A stretch of DNA of 59,984 bases from Clostridium sp. CCUG 7971 (GCF_017590215.1 NZ_JAFFPK010000083.1:1-59984), one strand, 5' to 3'; shown: positions 1 through 9,557, counted from the first letter of the stretch. The notes: generated from the sequence alone by a model not told the origin. Translations and numbers: made by a program.

Positions 1-16
1 AAGCATATGTAATTAC

Positions 17-56
17 AGAAATAGAATTCACTAACACATTAGTGAATTCTATTTCT
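17..56. terminator. Perfect 18-bp inverted repeat, probable terminator
   Basis: The arms 17-34 and 39-56 are exactly complementary around a 4-nt CACA loop. There is no clear T-run on either side, so this is a strong hairpin that may terminate or stabilise transcripts from a gene left of the window. Termination itself is inference. Confidence 0.5.
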
Positions 57-263
57 CCGAATATTTATAATTATTAATTTATACTATACTTCCCCATTTA
101 GAGTTATTTTATAATACATATTAAGCTTTTAAGTAAATATTATAATAAAACCCATTATTATAATAATAATTTTTTTAATATAAATAATCAATACACTTTA
201 CAAAAACGATTATTATTTTTGATAAATCGACCATTAGTGATATTTAAATTAAATCATATATTG

Positions 264-458
264 TTAGCTATTAGAAGTTTCCATTTTATTTTTTCTATAT
301 AAATCATCGCTCTCTATTTGCATGTACTCTATAATTAATTCATCTAGTTCTTGACTTATCCCAACTATATTATTATGTGTTAATTTAGCTAAATCATATT
401 GTTCTATCTCGAATTCTAGTTTAGCTTTTAACTTTTTTATATCATCCATAATCGACAT
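264..458 (-). CDS. Spo0E-like aspartyl-phosphate phosphatase
   Basis: A small protein of about 64 residues with a helical hairpin pattern and the SQELDELI segment, which matches the SxxxD signature of the Spo0E family. Members dephosphorylate Spo0A~P or related response regulators and so delay sporulation. Start choice: the AGGGGG ribosome binding site lies at 471-476, so the ATG at 458 (12-nt gap) or the one at 467 (3-nt gap) is used; a further upstream ATG at 497 lies before this site and is unlikely. The gene stands alone, converging with nothing and followed by about 200 nt of AT-rich sequence. The family call rests on the short motif and length; the target regulator cannot be told from sequence. 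Confidence 0.75.
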   Translation of the reverse strand: MSIMDDIKKLKAKLEFEIEQYDLAKLTHNNIVGISQELDELIIEYMQIESDDLYRKNKMETSNS

Positions 459-605
459 ATAAAACATTATCCCCCTTATAATTTCAATTAAATTCAATAA
501 TGTACTAATAAAATTTATAATTTTTTATACTATTTTTCAATTAGCTTTGTAAAATTGATTAGTTTTTGCGACAATACGATAAATTTTATGTACTTTTTAT
601 AAGAT

Positions 606-655
606 AAAAAAGAGTATACCTCAATAATTTAATTATTAAGGGATACTCTTTTTTA
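606..655 (-). terminator. Terminator of the MATE gene
   Basis: Hairpin with GAGTAT/ATACTC arms, flanked by A-run and T-run on both sides, just after the MATE stop codon. The flanks make it potentially bidirectional. Confidence 0.75.
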
Positions 656-660
656 TATTT

Positions 661-2034
661 CTATATATCTTGTTGACCTTCAAGATTAGAATTTAATGTC
701 TTTTTATAAAATATCATAAAACAAATTAGAGTAGTTGTTGCTGCTAAAATATCAGAAATTGGCTCAGCTAATAGTACTGCTTGGAACCCATTTTCTAATA
801 TAGCTGGAAGTATAAATATTAAAGGGACTAATAATACTACCTTTCTTAATAATGCTAATAGTAAAGAAATTTTCGCTTCCCCTAATGCTAAGAATGTTTG
901 TTGACAAGCTATCTGAGCCCCAAATATTGCCATACCTGGGAAGTATATTCTCATCGCCCATGATGTTATTTCAACAAGCTCTGGTTTATTATTAAATATT
1001 CCTACAAATACAGATGGTAACAGCATTATTAATGTAACCATTGTAACTGTGTAAATTAAGCAACTTATTATTAATAACTTAAATGCTTTTTTAACTCTAT
1101 CTAAATTTTTAGCTCCGTAGTTGTAACTTATAATTGGCTGTGCACCTTGGGTAAGACCCATAAGTGGCAATGTAATTATTTGCATTATACTACTCATTAT
1201 AGTCATAGCACCAATAGCTAAGTCTCCACCAAATTTTGATAATTGATTATTTAAACTAATTAATACCAAACTTTCCGTACTTTGCATAATAAAAGGTGCT
1301 ATACCTAAAGCCAGTACAGGTAATATTACCTTCTTACTTAGTAATAAATATTTTTTTCTAATTTTTAGAATACTTTTCTTTCCAAGTAAAAATTTTAATA
1401 CCCAAATTGCAGAAACTGCTTGGGCTATTATAGTAGCAAGCGCTGCACCTTTAACTCCCATTCCAAATCCAAATATAAATATAGGGTCAAGAATTATATT
1501 TATCAAAGCACCTATAGATACCGTAAACATTCCTATTTTTGTGAATCCTTGAGTATTAATAAATGGATTCATACCTACAGATATTAGTGCAAATATAGTA
1601 CCTATTATATATATTGTTAAATAATCCATAGAATATCCTATAGTAGCTTCACTTGCACCGAATGCCCAAAGTATTTGTTCTTTAAAAACTATAAATATTG
1701 TCGTTAAAATTAATGATAGTACAATAAGTGTAGAGAAACTATTACTCATTATTTTTTCAGCTTCATCATTATCTTTTTCTCCCATTTTAATTGCTACTAA
1801 TGGAGCTCCACCACTACCAATTAATGCACTAAATGCAGAAACTAGCATTATTATAGGCATTGCCACTCCAATACCTGCCATTGCCAATTCTCCATTTGGC
1901 ATTCTACCTATAAATATTCTATCTATTATGTTATATAGTAGGTTTACCATTTGTGCAACTATTGTTGGAACAGCTAAATTTAAAAGTAATTTACCAATGC
2001 TACCACTTCCTAGTGCAACATTTCTATTATCCAT
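661..2034 (-). CDS. MATE family multidrug efflux transporter (MepA-like)
   Basis: A 457-residue, highly hydrophobic protein with about 12 predicted membrane segments in two halves, the usual MATE length. The N-terminus (GSIGKLLLNLAVPTI, then VNLLYNIIDRIFIG) and the second-half start (PFIMQSTESLVLISLNNQL, then GLTQGAQPIISYNYGA) are typical of the MepA-like branch, which exports cationic drugs and dyes using a Na+ or H+ gradient. RBS AGAGGAG precedes the ATG. It is divergent from a MerR-family regulator and preceded by a 19-bp-spacer promoter with a central dyad, so drug-inducible activation by that regulator is likely. Substrate range is unknown. Confidence 0.9.
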   Translation of the reverse strand: MDNRNVALGSGSIGKLLLNLAVPTIVAQMVNLLYNIIDRIFIGRMPNGELAMAGIGVAMPIIMLVSAFSALIGSGGAPLVAIKMGEKDNDEAEKIMSNSFSTLIVLSLILTTIFIVFKEQILWAFGASEATIGYSMDYLTIYIIGTIFALISVGMNPFINTQGFTKIGMFTVSIGALINIILDPIFIFGFGMGVKGAALATIIAQAVSAIWVLKFLLGKKSILKIRKKYLLLSKKVILPVLALGIAPFIMQSTESLVLISLNNQLSKFGGDLAIGAMTIMSSIMQIITLPLMGLTQGAQPIISYNYGAKNLDRVKKAFKLLIISCLIYTVTMVTLIMLLPSVFVGIFNNKPELVEITSWAMRIYFPGMAIFGAQIACQQTFLALGEAKISLLLALLRKVVLLVPLIFILPAILENGFQAVLLAEPISDILAATTTLICFMIFYKKTLNSNLEGQQDI

Positions 2035-2098
2035 TTTTACATTCTCCTCTTCTTAAATATTAATTCGTATAAAGCTAATAAATTATATTTTCACTTCC

Positions 2099-2129
2099 TT
2101 GAATTCTTATTATTCTATTATGATATAAT
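2099..2129 (+). promoter_or_regulatory. Putative promoter of the MerR gene
   Basis: TTGAAT at 2099-2104 with either GATATA at 2122-2127 (17-bp spacer) or TATAAT at 2124-2129 (19-bp spacer). The -10 region overlaps the -10 of the divergent MATE promoter, so the two promoters should compete for polymerase and the regulator should affect both. Confidence 0.5.
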
Positions 2130-2155
2130 AAGATATAGGGTAACACTATAGTCAA
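2125..2155 (-). promoter_or_regulatory. MerR-type 19-bp-spacer promoter with dyad, driving the MATE gene
   Basis: Read on the minus strand: -35 TTGACT (2150-2155), a 19-bp spacer (2131-2149) holding the dyad ATAGTGT-T-ACCCTAT, then -10 TATTAT (2125-2130). An over-long 19-bp spacer with a dyad is the hallmark of promoters activated by MerR proteins, which untwist the DNA. The regulator is encoded divergently next door. Confidence 0.8.
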
Positions 2156-2171
2156 TAGGAGATTTAAAAAT

Positions 2172-2987
2172 ATGAGAAAAAATTTAAGATATCTTTCAAC
2201 AGGAGAATTTGCAAAGCTTTGTAACGTAAAAAAGCATACATTATTTCATTATGATGATATTGATCTTTTAAAACCTGAAGCTTTTGATGATAATGGATAT
2301 AGACTATACTCCCATGAACAACTAACCTTATTTTACTTTATATCTATTATGAAAGACTTAGGAATGCCATTATCTAAAATAAAGTATCATCTAGACAATC
2401 GTACTCCTAAGCAAATAGAAGAAATCTTTGTAGATAAAATTAATGATATCGATAAAGAAATTAATAAGTTAAAAAATCTTCAACATACACTACAAAATCG
2501 AGTTGATAAAATTAGATTTGCTTCTAATATTGACTTTTCCACATTTAATATTGAATATCATAATGAAGAATACTATATTCTAGGTAGATCCCTAAAGGTT
2601 TCTACAGATGAGGATATGTATGAAATTATTAAAGATAATCTTAGTGAGTATGTTCACCACTATGATCTTAGTGATTCAATATGCTTATTATTAGATATTG
2701 CTCATACAGGTAATGGGTATAAACTAGAGCGTGAACGTGCCTTACAATTAGTAGATAAAAATACTCCTACTTCTAAAATGCATATTAAGAAAAAAGGTCT
2801 ATATTTAGTTGGATACCATAAAGGATATTATGTAACAGTAGAATCTACCATTGATAAAATGTATGATTATATACAAAAAAATGATCTAAAAATAGGAAAT
2901 CATTCTTATATAAAAGAAATTTTAAATGAATTAACTTCTGCAAGTAAAGAAGGATATATACTAAAAATATCAATTGAATTAATATAG
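2172..2987 (+). CDS. MerR family regulator with effector-binding domain (BltR/BmrR-like)
   Basis: 271 residues. Residues about 6-75 form the winged-helix MerR DNA-binding domain (STGEFAKLCNVKKHTLFHYD, GYRLYS), followed by a coiled-coil dimerisation helix at about 80-115 and a GyrI-like effector pocket domain to the C-terminus. This layout is that of BmrR and BltR, which bind drugs and activate an adjacent efflux gene. The RBS GGAGA lies about 8 nt before the ATG. It is divergent from the MATE gene and its likely target is the 19-bp-spacer promoter at 2125-2155. The inducer cannot be read from sequence. Confidence 0.88.
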   Translation: MRKNLRYLSTGEFAKLCNVKKHTLFHYDDIDLLKPEAFDDNGYRLYSHEQLTLFYFISIMKDLGMPLSKIKYHLDNRTPKQIEEIFVDKINDIDKEINKLKNLQHTLQNRVDKIRFASNIDFSTFNIEYHNEEYYILGRSLKVSTDEDMYEIIKDNLSEYVHHYDLSDSICLLLDIAHTGNGYKLERERALQLVDKNTPTSKMHIKKKGLYLVGYHKGYYVTVESTIDKMYDYIQKNDLKIGNHSYIKEILNELTSASKEGYILKISIELI

Positions 2988-2990
2988 ATA

Positions 2991-3030
2991 AAAAACCCTG
3001 TAACTAATTTTTTATAGATACAGGGTTTTA
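2991..3030. terminator. Bidirectional terminator between the MerR and methyltransferase genes
   Basis: Arms CCCTGTA and TACAGGG, with an A-run before and a T-run after, between two convergent genes. Serves both strands. Confidence 0.8.
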
Positions 3031-3034
3031 TATA

Positions 3035-4198
3035 TTAAATCAAATTATCTTCTTTTAACAAGTTAAATAATGTAGGATTAAAATTAAACTGATCCATTAA
3101 AGTCTTAACTTCATTTAATGATTTTTCTTTTTTATCCTTAGATATATTTCCTTTTGAAGCTCTAATTAGTATGTTCTTAGGAGAATGTGCTATATCTATA
3201 AATTCTAAAAGCTGAGTTTTATATCCAGCGCTTTCTAATAAGTTAGCTCTAGCTGCGTCAGTCATAAGTGCTGCTACTCTTTCTTGAACTATTCCATATT
3301 TAGTTAATATATCTAAAGATTTAGCTTTCATTTGATGATTAAACTCATGTTGGCAACAAGGAACAGAAAAAATCATTTTACTATTCCATTTTATCGCATT
3401 GTATAAAGCATAATCAGTCGCTGTATCACATGCATGTAACGTAATTACCATATCTACTTTATTATTATATTTAAACCCATTAACATCTCCGATTTCAAAA
3501 TGTAGATTTTCATAATTATATCTTTTAGCTATATCATTACATTTTTTAATTACATCAGCTTTAAGGTCTAAACCTATCATTTTTACATTAATTTTTTTAA
3601 TTTCTACAAAGTAATAATATAGTACAAATGTTAAGTAAGATTTTCCACATCCAAAATCCAGTATAGTAAGTTCTTTATAATCATTTTTTTTAATTTCATC
3701 ATCAATAATTTCAACAAATCTATTTATTTGCTTGTACTTGTCATATTTAGAATTAACTACTTTACCTTCTTTAGTAAATACACCTAAATCTATAAGAGGT
3801 TGAATTATCATACCTTCTTTAAGAATATAATTTTTTTCTTTATTGTGTCCTTTATTTACAAGGTTTTCATTATCACTTTTCTTTTTTCCTAAAAATACTT
3901 TACCTTTTTTAGATATTTTTAAGTCAAATGTACTATCATTTGACCAAGCAGCTAAGTTCTTATAATTCCCTGATAAGTACTTTTCAACCTTCTCATTTAA
4001 ATCATCTTTGTCAATATTTTCATGAAATACTTGCTTATCTGTGTATTTTTCTATTTGATAATACTTTCCTTTATTATTTTCTTTTAATCCAAATGCTATT
4101 TTATTGTACTCAATATCTTTATTCATTTTGTTACTTATAACTATTTTAATTATATCTTGGCTAGTTATTTCATCAATTGCTTTTTTTAAATCGTCCAT
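3035..4198 (-). CDS. Class I SAM-dependent methyltransferase
   Basis: 387 residues. The Rossmann SAM-binding motif I is visible in the middle of the protein (TILDFGCGKSYLTF), followed by the acidic motif II region (MIGLDLKADVI) and a conserved HACDTATDYAL / FSVPCCQHEF block. That CCQHE signature is seen in a branch of uncharacterised class I methyltransferases found in Firmicutes and related to eukaryotic METTL25/GSTCD-type proteins. The N-terminal ~150 residues are a less conserved Lys-rich domain that could bind nucleic acid (inference). RBS AGGTGTG precedes the ATG. It lies alone between convergent MerR and co-directional DMT genes. The methyl acceptor is unknown. Confidence 0.8.
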   Translation of the reverse strand: MDDLKKAIDEITSQDIIKIVISNKMNKDIEYNKIAFGLKENNKGKYYQIEKYTDKQVFHENIDKDDLNEKVEKYLSGNYKNLAAWSNDSTFDLKISKKGKVFLGKKKSDNENLVNKGHNKEKNYILKEGMIIQPLIDLGVFTKEGKVVNSKYDKYKQINRFVEIIDDEIKKNDYKELTILDFGCGKSYLTFVLYYYFVEIKKINVKMIGLDLKADVIKKCNDIAKRYNYENLHFEIGDVNGFKYNNKVDMVITLHACDTATDYALYNAIKWNSKMIFSVPCCQHEFNHQMKAKSLDILTKYGIVQERVAALMTDAARANLLESAGYKTQLLEFIDIAHSPKNILIRASKGNISKDKKEKSLNEVKTLMDQFNFNPTLFNLLKEDNLI

Positions 4199-4288
4199 TT
4201 ATTCACACCTTATCATTTATTTTAAGTTAATTTTTTACACATCAATATTATTATATATATTAAATTAATTCAAACGCTTTTTTAATAC

Positions 4289-5173
4289 TTATTTACTATT
4301 TTCTATTTTGTCTAATTTTTTATTATATAAAAATATATAAAATGCTGCAGAAAATACTATTAAATATCCAACTATACTTAGCATATCCGGTATTTGATTA
4401 AATAAAAATATGCTTAAGATTGCAGAGAAAATTATATTACTATAATCGAATATAGATATTTCTTTAGCAGGTGCATATCTATATGCTAAAGTTATTCCAA
4501 ATTGACCTAAGCTAGCAAATACTCCGGCTAAAATTAAATATAATAATTGAGCTAATGTCATTGGTTCGTATACATATATAAATGCTGGTAAAATTGTAAT
4601 TAATGAAAACATTGAGAAGAAAAATACTATAGTATAAGGCTCTTCTTTATTTCCAATAGCTCTTAAGCAAGTATATGCAGATGCTGCAAATAAAGCTCCC
4701 ATAACCCCTATAATATAAGGTATTACTTCTATACTAAATGTAGGTTTTATTATAAATAACGCTCCTATAAATGCTATTATAATTGATCCTATTTGTATTT
4801 TATTTATCTTTTCATTTAAAAATATAGCACAAAGTATCACTACAAGAAATGGACTAAGTTTATTTAACATATTTGCATCTGATAAAACTAATTTATCAAT
4901 AGCATAAAAGTTAAGAATTACACCTAGAGTTCCAAAAGTCGATCTAAGAATTAAAAGTTTCCTATTTTCTTTCTTACCAGTTAAACTTCCTTTATGCTTC
5001 ATTATTAAATATAGTGCTACTAATGCTGACACTAAGTTTCTAAAAAATACTTTTTGAAAATTTGGTACATCACCAGCTAATTTTACGCATGCTGACATAA
5101 GAGCAAATCCTAATGCCGATGCTATTATACATATTATTCCTTTTGTTCTATTTGATTTAATTATTTCACTCAT
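4289..5173 (-). CDS. DMT (EamA) family transporter
   Basis: 294 residues with ten hydrophobic segments in two five-helix EamA repeats, the standard length for drug/metabolite exporters of this superfamily. The start RTKGIICIIASALGFALMSACVKLAG, here broken over residues 9-34, has the small-residue packing of EamA helix 1; the second repeat starts near residue 150. RBS AGGAGG sits 7 nt from the ATG. About 90 nt separate it from the downstream methyltransferase gene, so co-transcription is possible. Substrate unknown; members export amino acids, nucleosides or drugs. Confidence 0.85.
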   Translation of the reverse strand: MSEIIKSNRTKGIICIIASALGFALMSACVKLAGDVPNFQKVFFRNLVSALVALYLIMKHKGSLTGKKENRKLLILRSTFGTLGVILNFYAIDKLVLSDANMLNKLSPFLVVILCAIFLNEKINKIQIGSIIIAFIGALFIIKPTFSIEVIPYIIGVMGALFAASAYTCLRAIGNKEEPYTIVFFFSMFSLITILPAFIYVYEPMTLAQLLYLILAGVFASLGQFGITLAYRYAPAKEISIFDYSNIIFSAILSIFLFNQIPDMLSIVGYLIVFSAAFYIFLYNKKLDKIENSK

Positions 5174-5329
5174 ACTTTCAACCTCCTTTTACTTACTTTA
5201 ATCCTTATGCAAGGATATATTTATCAATTTAAATATCCAATAATTTAGTATATCCTAAAATATGGATAGTTACAAATACATGATAGTTATTATAATTTAT
5301 ACACAAATTATATGGTTTATAATCCCTAT

Positions 5330-5365
5330 AAAAATAGATATTGATTGAAATCAATATCTATTTTT
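5330..5365 (-). terminator. Terminator of the pot-ade-deaminase operon
   Basis: Perfect 17-bp stem (5330-5346 with 5349-5365) around a GA loop, ending in T5 on either strand, directly after the deaminase stop codon. Confidence 0.85.
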
Positions 5366-5371
5366 AATAAT

Positions 5372-6706
5372 TTAAAGTATTTTAGCAACATTATTTATTT
5401 TTTCTTTCAAATCTATGAGATTTTTTCTAATCTCTTTAAAGTCTGCGCTTACTAATTTCTTATTTTTTACCGCTACTTTTCCATCTACTATAACAGTATC
5501 TACATTAGAAGGATTAGCCGAATACACTATAGCAGCATAATAGTCGTATATAGGTTGCATATTAACAGAACTTGTTTCTATTAAAGTTAAGTCAGCTTTT
5601 TTTCCAACTTCAATTGATCCAACTTCTTTATCAATTCCAAGAACTCTTGCCCCGCCAATTGTTGCCATTTCTACCAATTCTACTGATGGCATTAGTGTTC
5701 TATCGTTATTAAATAATTTATGTACTTTTCCCACTTGAGACATTTGAGTTATTATATCTAATGTATTTCCACTCATCGGTCCATCAGTTCCTAATCCTAC
5801 ATCAATTCCTTTTTCTCTCATTTTTATAATAGGTGCTACTCCTTTTGCTCCCTTAGAATTTGCCCCTATATTATGAGATACTTTAACATTTCTTTCTTTT
5901 AATATTTGTATATCATTATCATCGACTAGAACAGCATGCGCTGATATAAAATTAGAATCTAAAATCCCTAATTTGTCCATATAAGCAACCGGTGTTAAAT
6001 TGTATTTTTCTTTATACTCATTTAATTCATAATCCATTTCTGCTAAATGAGTAGTTAATGGAACATTATATTCTTTACTTATATTGTATGCTTCTTTTAA
6101 AGATTCATCAGTATTTGTATACGGTGCATGAGGAGCTATCCCTGGAGTTATTAAATTATCATCTTTCCATTTTTCTATAAACCATTTTGAATACTCTAAT
6201 CCTCCAAATGGCTCTTTTGCATTTGGTGAAGGAAAATCTACTATAGTTTCACATAATATGCCTCTAATATTCATTTCTTTAGCAGCTTTTGCCACTTCAT
6301 CTTCAAAATAGTACATATCACAAAATGTTGTGACTCCTCCTAACAACATCTCAGCTATACCATATTTCGCTCCTATATAAGTTAGTTCCTTATCTACTAA
6401 TTTTTGCTCCAGTGGAAACAAGTATCTTTTTAACCTATCTTTATAATCATCTGCTAAACTTCTAAATGGAACCATTGAAACATGTGTATGACAATTTATC
6501 ATACCCGGCATTAATATCCCTTCGTCTCCATCTATAATTTCAATATCATATTCATTTTTAAGTTCTTCTTCTATATTCTTATCTGAAACATATATTATTT
6601 TATTATCTTTAAATGCTACTAATCCATTTTCTATAATATCTCTATTTCCATTCATTGTAAGTATAGTAATATTTTTTAATATAGTTACTTTATCTTTTGT
6701 GTTCAT
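5372..6706 (-). CDS. mtaD: Amidohydrolase, 5-methylthioadenosine/S-adenosylhomocysteine deaminase type
   Basis: 444 residues. Metal ligands of the amidohydrolase fold are visible: HxH in NCHTHVSM, a His in TTHLAEM, a His in SAHAVLV and the Asp of GLGTDGP, with the substrate-linked HAPYT motif. This set is typical of the MTA/SAH/guanine deaminase branch, which converts adenosine-type purines to the inosine form. The ATG at 6706 is chosen because GGAGG lies at 6712-6716, inside the longer TTG-started frame that begins at 6718. Last gene of the operon after ade, separated by a hairpin. Exact substrate (MTA, SAH or another aminopurine) is inference from family. Confidence 0.8.
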   Translation of the reverse strand: MNTKDKVTILKNITILTMNGNRDIIENGLVAFKDNKIIYVSDKNIEEELKNEYDIEIIDGDEGILMPGMINCHTHVSMVPFRSLADDYKDRLKRYLFPLEQKLVDKELTYIGAKYGIAEMLLGGVTTFCDMYYFEDEVAKAAKEMNIRGILCETIVDFPSPNAKEPFGGLEYSKWFIEKWKDDNLITPGIAPHAPYTNTDESLKEAYNISKEYNVPLTTHLAEMDYELNEYKEKYNLTPVAYMDKLGILDSNFISAHAVLVDDNDIQILKERNVKVSHNIGANSKGAKGVAPIIKMREKGIDVGLGTDGPMSGNTLDIITQMSQVGKVHKLFNNDRTLMPSVELVEMATIGGARVLGIDKEVGSIEVGKKADLTLIETSSVNMQPIYDYYAAIVYSANPSNVDTVIVDGKVAVKNKKLVSADFKEIRKNLIDLKEKINNVAKIL

Positions 6707-6733
6707 ATTATCCTCCAAAGTATAAGTATATTA

Positions 6734-6763
6734 AATTAGACTATGTATATACATAGTCTAATT
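6734..6763. repeat. Perfect 15-bp palindromic hairpin between ade and mtaD
   Basis: The two 15-nt arms 6734-6748 and 6749-6763 are exactly complementary. It lies in the 73-nt gap between two co-directional operon genes. No T-run follows, so partial attenuation or mRNA processing/stabilisation is more likely than full termination. Confidence 0.6.
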
Positions 6764-6779
6764 CTTATAGTTCTAACTA

Positions 6780-8492
6780 TTACTTAAATAAAGAGATAAT
6801 CTTATTTTTACCCACATCTATTAATCCTTTATCTGTGATTTTAAGCGCCGGGCTTACTGGTAGTGATAACGTACTAAATGACATTATCTCATTCATATGA
6901 TTATATCCTAAATCTTTCATAGCACTTCTTACTTTACCTAAATTTTCTCCTAGTATTTCAATAGGTTCATCACTAATTATTCCACCTATTGGTAGACTTA
7001 AATTAGCTAATATACTACCTTTATTAGCTACTGCATATCCTCCACCTAGTGAAATAACTTTATTTGCAGCTAATACCATATCATCTACATTATTTCCCAT
7101 TACCATAAGGTTATGATGGTCATGAGCCCATGTAGTTGCAACTGCGCCCTCTTTTAATATACTACCTTCTACTAATCCAAAAGATACATTATTATTTTTA
7201 CCATATCTTTCAAATACAGCTATTAATGCGCAATCATTATTTTCCCACTTAAGTATTTGATTATCTAGTTTTAAAGTTTTTTCACATTCCTGTGTAAATG
7301 TTGTATTTTCAGACACCTTCATTGTTCTACATGTAACATTATCTAAATATTTATTAGAAACTTTTACTAATAAATCATCATTAATAATTTTATCTAATTT
7401 TATGCTATTATAAAATTCTTTTTTTATAGTACTTTTATTTTTAAAATATTCTCTTTTTATCCCATTCGATTTACTGTATACTTGTTCTCCATTTTTATAA
7501 ACTTCTTCTATTTTAAATTCTTCTAAATTACTAAGTAAAATAAAGTCTGCAATCTTTCCTGGAGCTATACTTCCTCTATCAAATAATCCCATTCTTCTAG
7601 CTGGAGTATACGTTGATACATATATGGAATTTTCTGGTGACATCCCCAAATTCATTGCTTCTATAACTAACTTATTAAGGTGTCCATCTAAAAGTTTATC
7701 TGCCATTACATCATCTGTTGCTAAGCAAAAATGCTCATATAAATTATTTTCTATCAAATAACTCATATTTTCTTTAGTCATAGATTTATGTTGAACTTCT
7801 ATAAACATACCATTCCTAATTTTTTCTTCTAGAGATTTCACGCTTTGTTGAGTATGGTCTCCATTGACTCCACTACATAAATAAAGAGATAAATCTACAC
7901 CTTCTATTTTGGGGCAATGACCTTCTAAAGGTATATTTTTATTATTATATTTAACGTAGTTTATTATATTATTAATTTTAGAAGTTTTATCATCTATTAA
8001 ATCTTTAAAGTTCATTACTTCTCCTAAGCATAAAACTTTATCATAATTTAATAATTCTCTTACTTCCTTTACTCCTATTTGTCCCCCAGTAGTTTCTAGT
8101 TCTGACGATGTTGATGGAACTGAGCTTGGTATTCCATAAAATATATCTACCTTTTCTTCTTCCTTTAAAAATTCTTTAATTCCTTCAACCCCAAAAACAT
8201 TTGCAATTTCATGAGGGTCAGCTACAACTGTAGTGACCCCTTGTTTTATGACAGCCTTTGAAAATTCACTTGGAATTGTCATTGAGCTCTCTATATGCAT
8301 GTGTATATCTACAAGTCCTGGAATCATGTACTTATTATTACCGTCTATAATATTATTAGATGTTAGTCTGTCGTCATAGTTTTCCCCTATATGAATAAAC
8401 TTACCTTCATGTATTATAACATCACCTAATATAAACTGTTTAAAGTAACTATTATATACTTTTAAGTTTTTTATAATTAATTGTACTTCCAT
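6780..8492 (-). CDS. ade: Adenine deaminase
   Basis: 570 residues, the normal length of the bacterial AdeC/Ade family. Signature segments: GLVDIHMHIESSMT (HxH metal ligands plus the Ade-specific IESS), VADPHEIANVFG, ATDDV, and the C-terminal Ade domain with TWAHDHHNLMVMG and GGYAVA. Converts adenine to hypoxanthine and ammonia in the cytoplasm, feeding purine salvage. RBS AGGTGAG precedes the ATG. It is 18 nt downstream of the potD-like gene, so it is in the same transcript as the importer. Family assignment is firm from the motifs. Confidence 0.95.
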   Translation of the reverse strand: MEVQLIIKNLKVYNSYFKQFILGDVIIHEGKFIHIGENYDDRLTSNNIIDGNNKYMIPGLVDIHMHIESSMTIPSEFSKAVIKQGVTTVVADPHEIANVFGVEGIKEFLKEEEKVDIFYGIPSSVPSTSSELETTGGQIGVKEVRELLNYDKVLCLGEVMNFKDLIDDKTSKINNIINYVKYNNKNIPLEGHCPKIEGVDLSLYLCSGVNGDHTQQSVKSLEEKIRNGMFIEVQHKSMTKENMSYLIENNLYEHFCLATDDVMADKLLDGHLNKLVIEAMNLGMSPENSIYVSTYTPARRMGLFDRGSIAPGKIADFILLSNLEEFKIEEVYKNGEQVYSKSNGIKREYFKNKSTIKKEFYNSIKLDKIINDDLLVKVSNKYLDNVTCRTMKVSENTTFTQECEKTLKLDNQILKWENNDCALIAVFERYGKNNNVSFGLVEGSILKEGAVATTWAHDHHNLMVMGNNVDDMVLAANKVISLGGGYAVANKGSILANLSLPIGGIISDEPIEILGENLGKVRSAMKDLGYNHMNEIMSFSTLSLPVSPALKITDKGLIDVGKNKIISLFK

Positions 8493-8510
8493 AGTCTCAC
8501 CTATTTAACA

Positions 8511-9557
8511 CTAGTTCATTATTCTGTTCCAAGTATTAATCCATTCATTCATTAATGTATTTACAAATTTAAAGTCTATTACTTTTGCATTTTCTAACAC
8601 TTTTCCGTATGTTAAATTCTTAGCATCTTCTTCATTTAATTTAACTTCGCCATTAACTGGAGCTTCACTTAAAGCTTTAGCTGCTCTTTCTTGAACTTCT
8701 GGACTTAAAGCATAGTTTATAAATTCATAAGCTAAATCTTTATTCTTTGAATTTTTGTTAATATTTATTGTATTGAAGTTTAAGTAAGTTCCTGATTCAG
8801 GTATTACATTTTTAACTTCTGGCTTAGCTTTTGCTATTGTTTCAAATGCAAAATCTGAAGCTACTGCTGCTACTATTTCTCCGCTTGAGAACATATTAGC
8901 TAAATCTGATGATTTAGAGTAAGTTTTAACAACATTTGGCTTTAATTTTTCTAATTCTTTAAATGCAGCTTCACCTTTATCTTTAGTTATATCTACACCT
9001 GCTTTTTGAGCCGCTATACTTACTACCGCAGCACCATTAGTAGTTGTTATATCTGGTATAGCTATTTTTCCTTTTAACTCAGGCTTCCATAAATCTTCCC
9101 ATGATTTTATGTCTATACCTGCTGATGGATCTACTACTATTCCTATACTATTTAATGTATAAGCTGGACCATATCCTCTTTCTACAGTAGCTTTAGCTTT
9201 TTCATTTATACTTTTAGAATTTGGTATTTTTGAATAGTCTATTTTTTCAAATATTCCTGCTTCTATTCCTTGCTCAGCAAATGATTCTGCTAAATAAGTT
9301 ATATCTATATTTGAATTTGGATTATTTTTCATTTTAGTTAATCTTTCAGAGTTATTTCCAACTTCTAAAACTAATTCTACTCCATGTTCTTTAGCAAATG
9401 GCTCAAATACTTCTTTCTTTAATACATCTTCATTTAATCCCCAAGTGGAAACTATAAGTTTTTTGTTTGATGCAGATTCTTCTGATTTTCCACATCCAAC
9501 TAAAGCTGTCGCTGAAATCACACCTGTTAATAATAATGTTAAAATTTTCTTGTTCAT
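8511..9557 (-). CDS. ABC transporter substrate-binding lipoprotein, PotD-like
   Basis: 348 residues. Signal peptide with lipobox TALVGC (lipidated Cys near residue 22), then a type II periplasmic-binding fold of the spermidine/putrescine-binding group (KLIVSTWGLNEDVLKKEVFEPF; DITYLAES; ALSPEVQERAAK). It delivers ligand to the PotB/PotC-like permeases upstream. RBS GGAG at the usual distance. The ligand is called polyamine by family only. The operon partners (adenine and MTA-type deaminases) and the PurBox-like operators suggest that a purine-related ligand should be considered. Confidence 0.85.
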   Translation of the reverse strand: MNKKILTLLLTGVISATALVGCGKSEESASNKKLIVSTWGLNEDVLKKEVFEPFAKEHGVELVLEVGNNSERLTKMKNNPNSNIDITYLAESFAEQGIEAGIFEKIDYSKIPNSKSINEKAKATVERGYGPAYTLNSIGIVVDPSAGIDIKSWEDLWKPELKGKIAIPDITTTNGAAVVSIAAQKAGVDITKDKGEAAFKELEKLKPNVVKTYSKSSDLANMFSSGEIVAAVASDFAFETIAKAKPEVKNVIPESGTYLNFNTININKNSKNKDLAYEFINYALSPEVQERAAKALSEAPVNGEVKLNEEDAKNLTYGKVLENAKVIDFKFVNTLMNEWINTWNRIMN

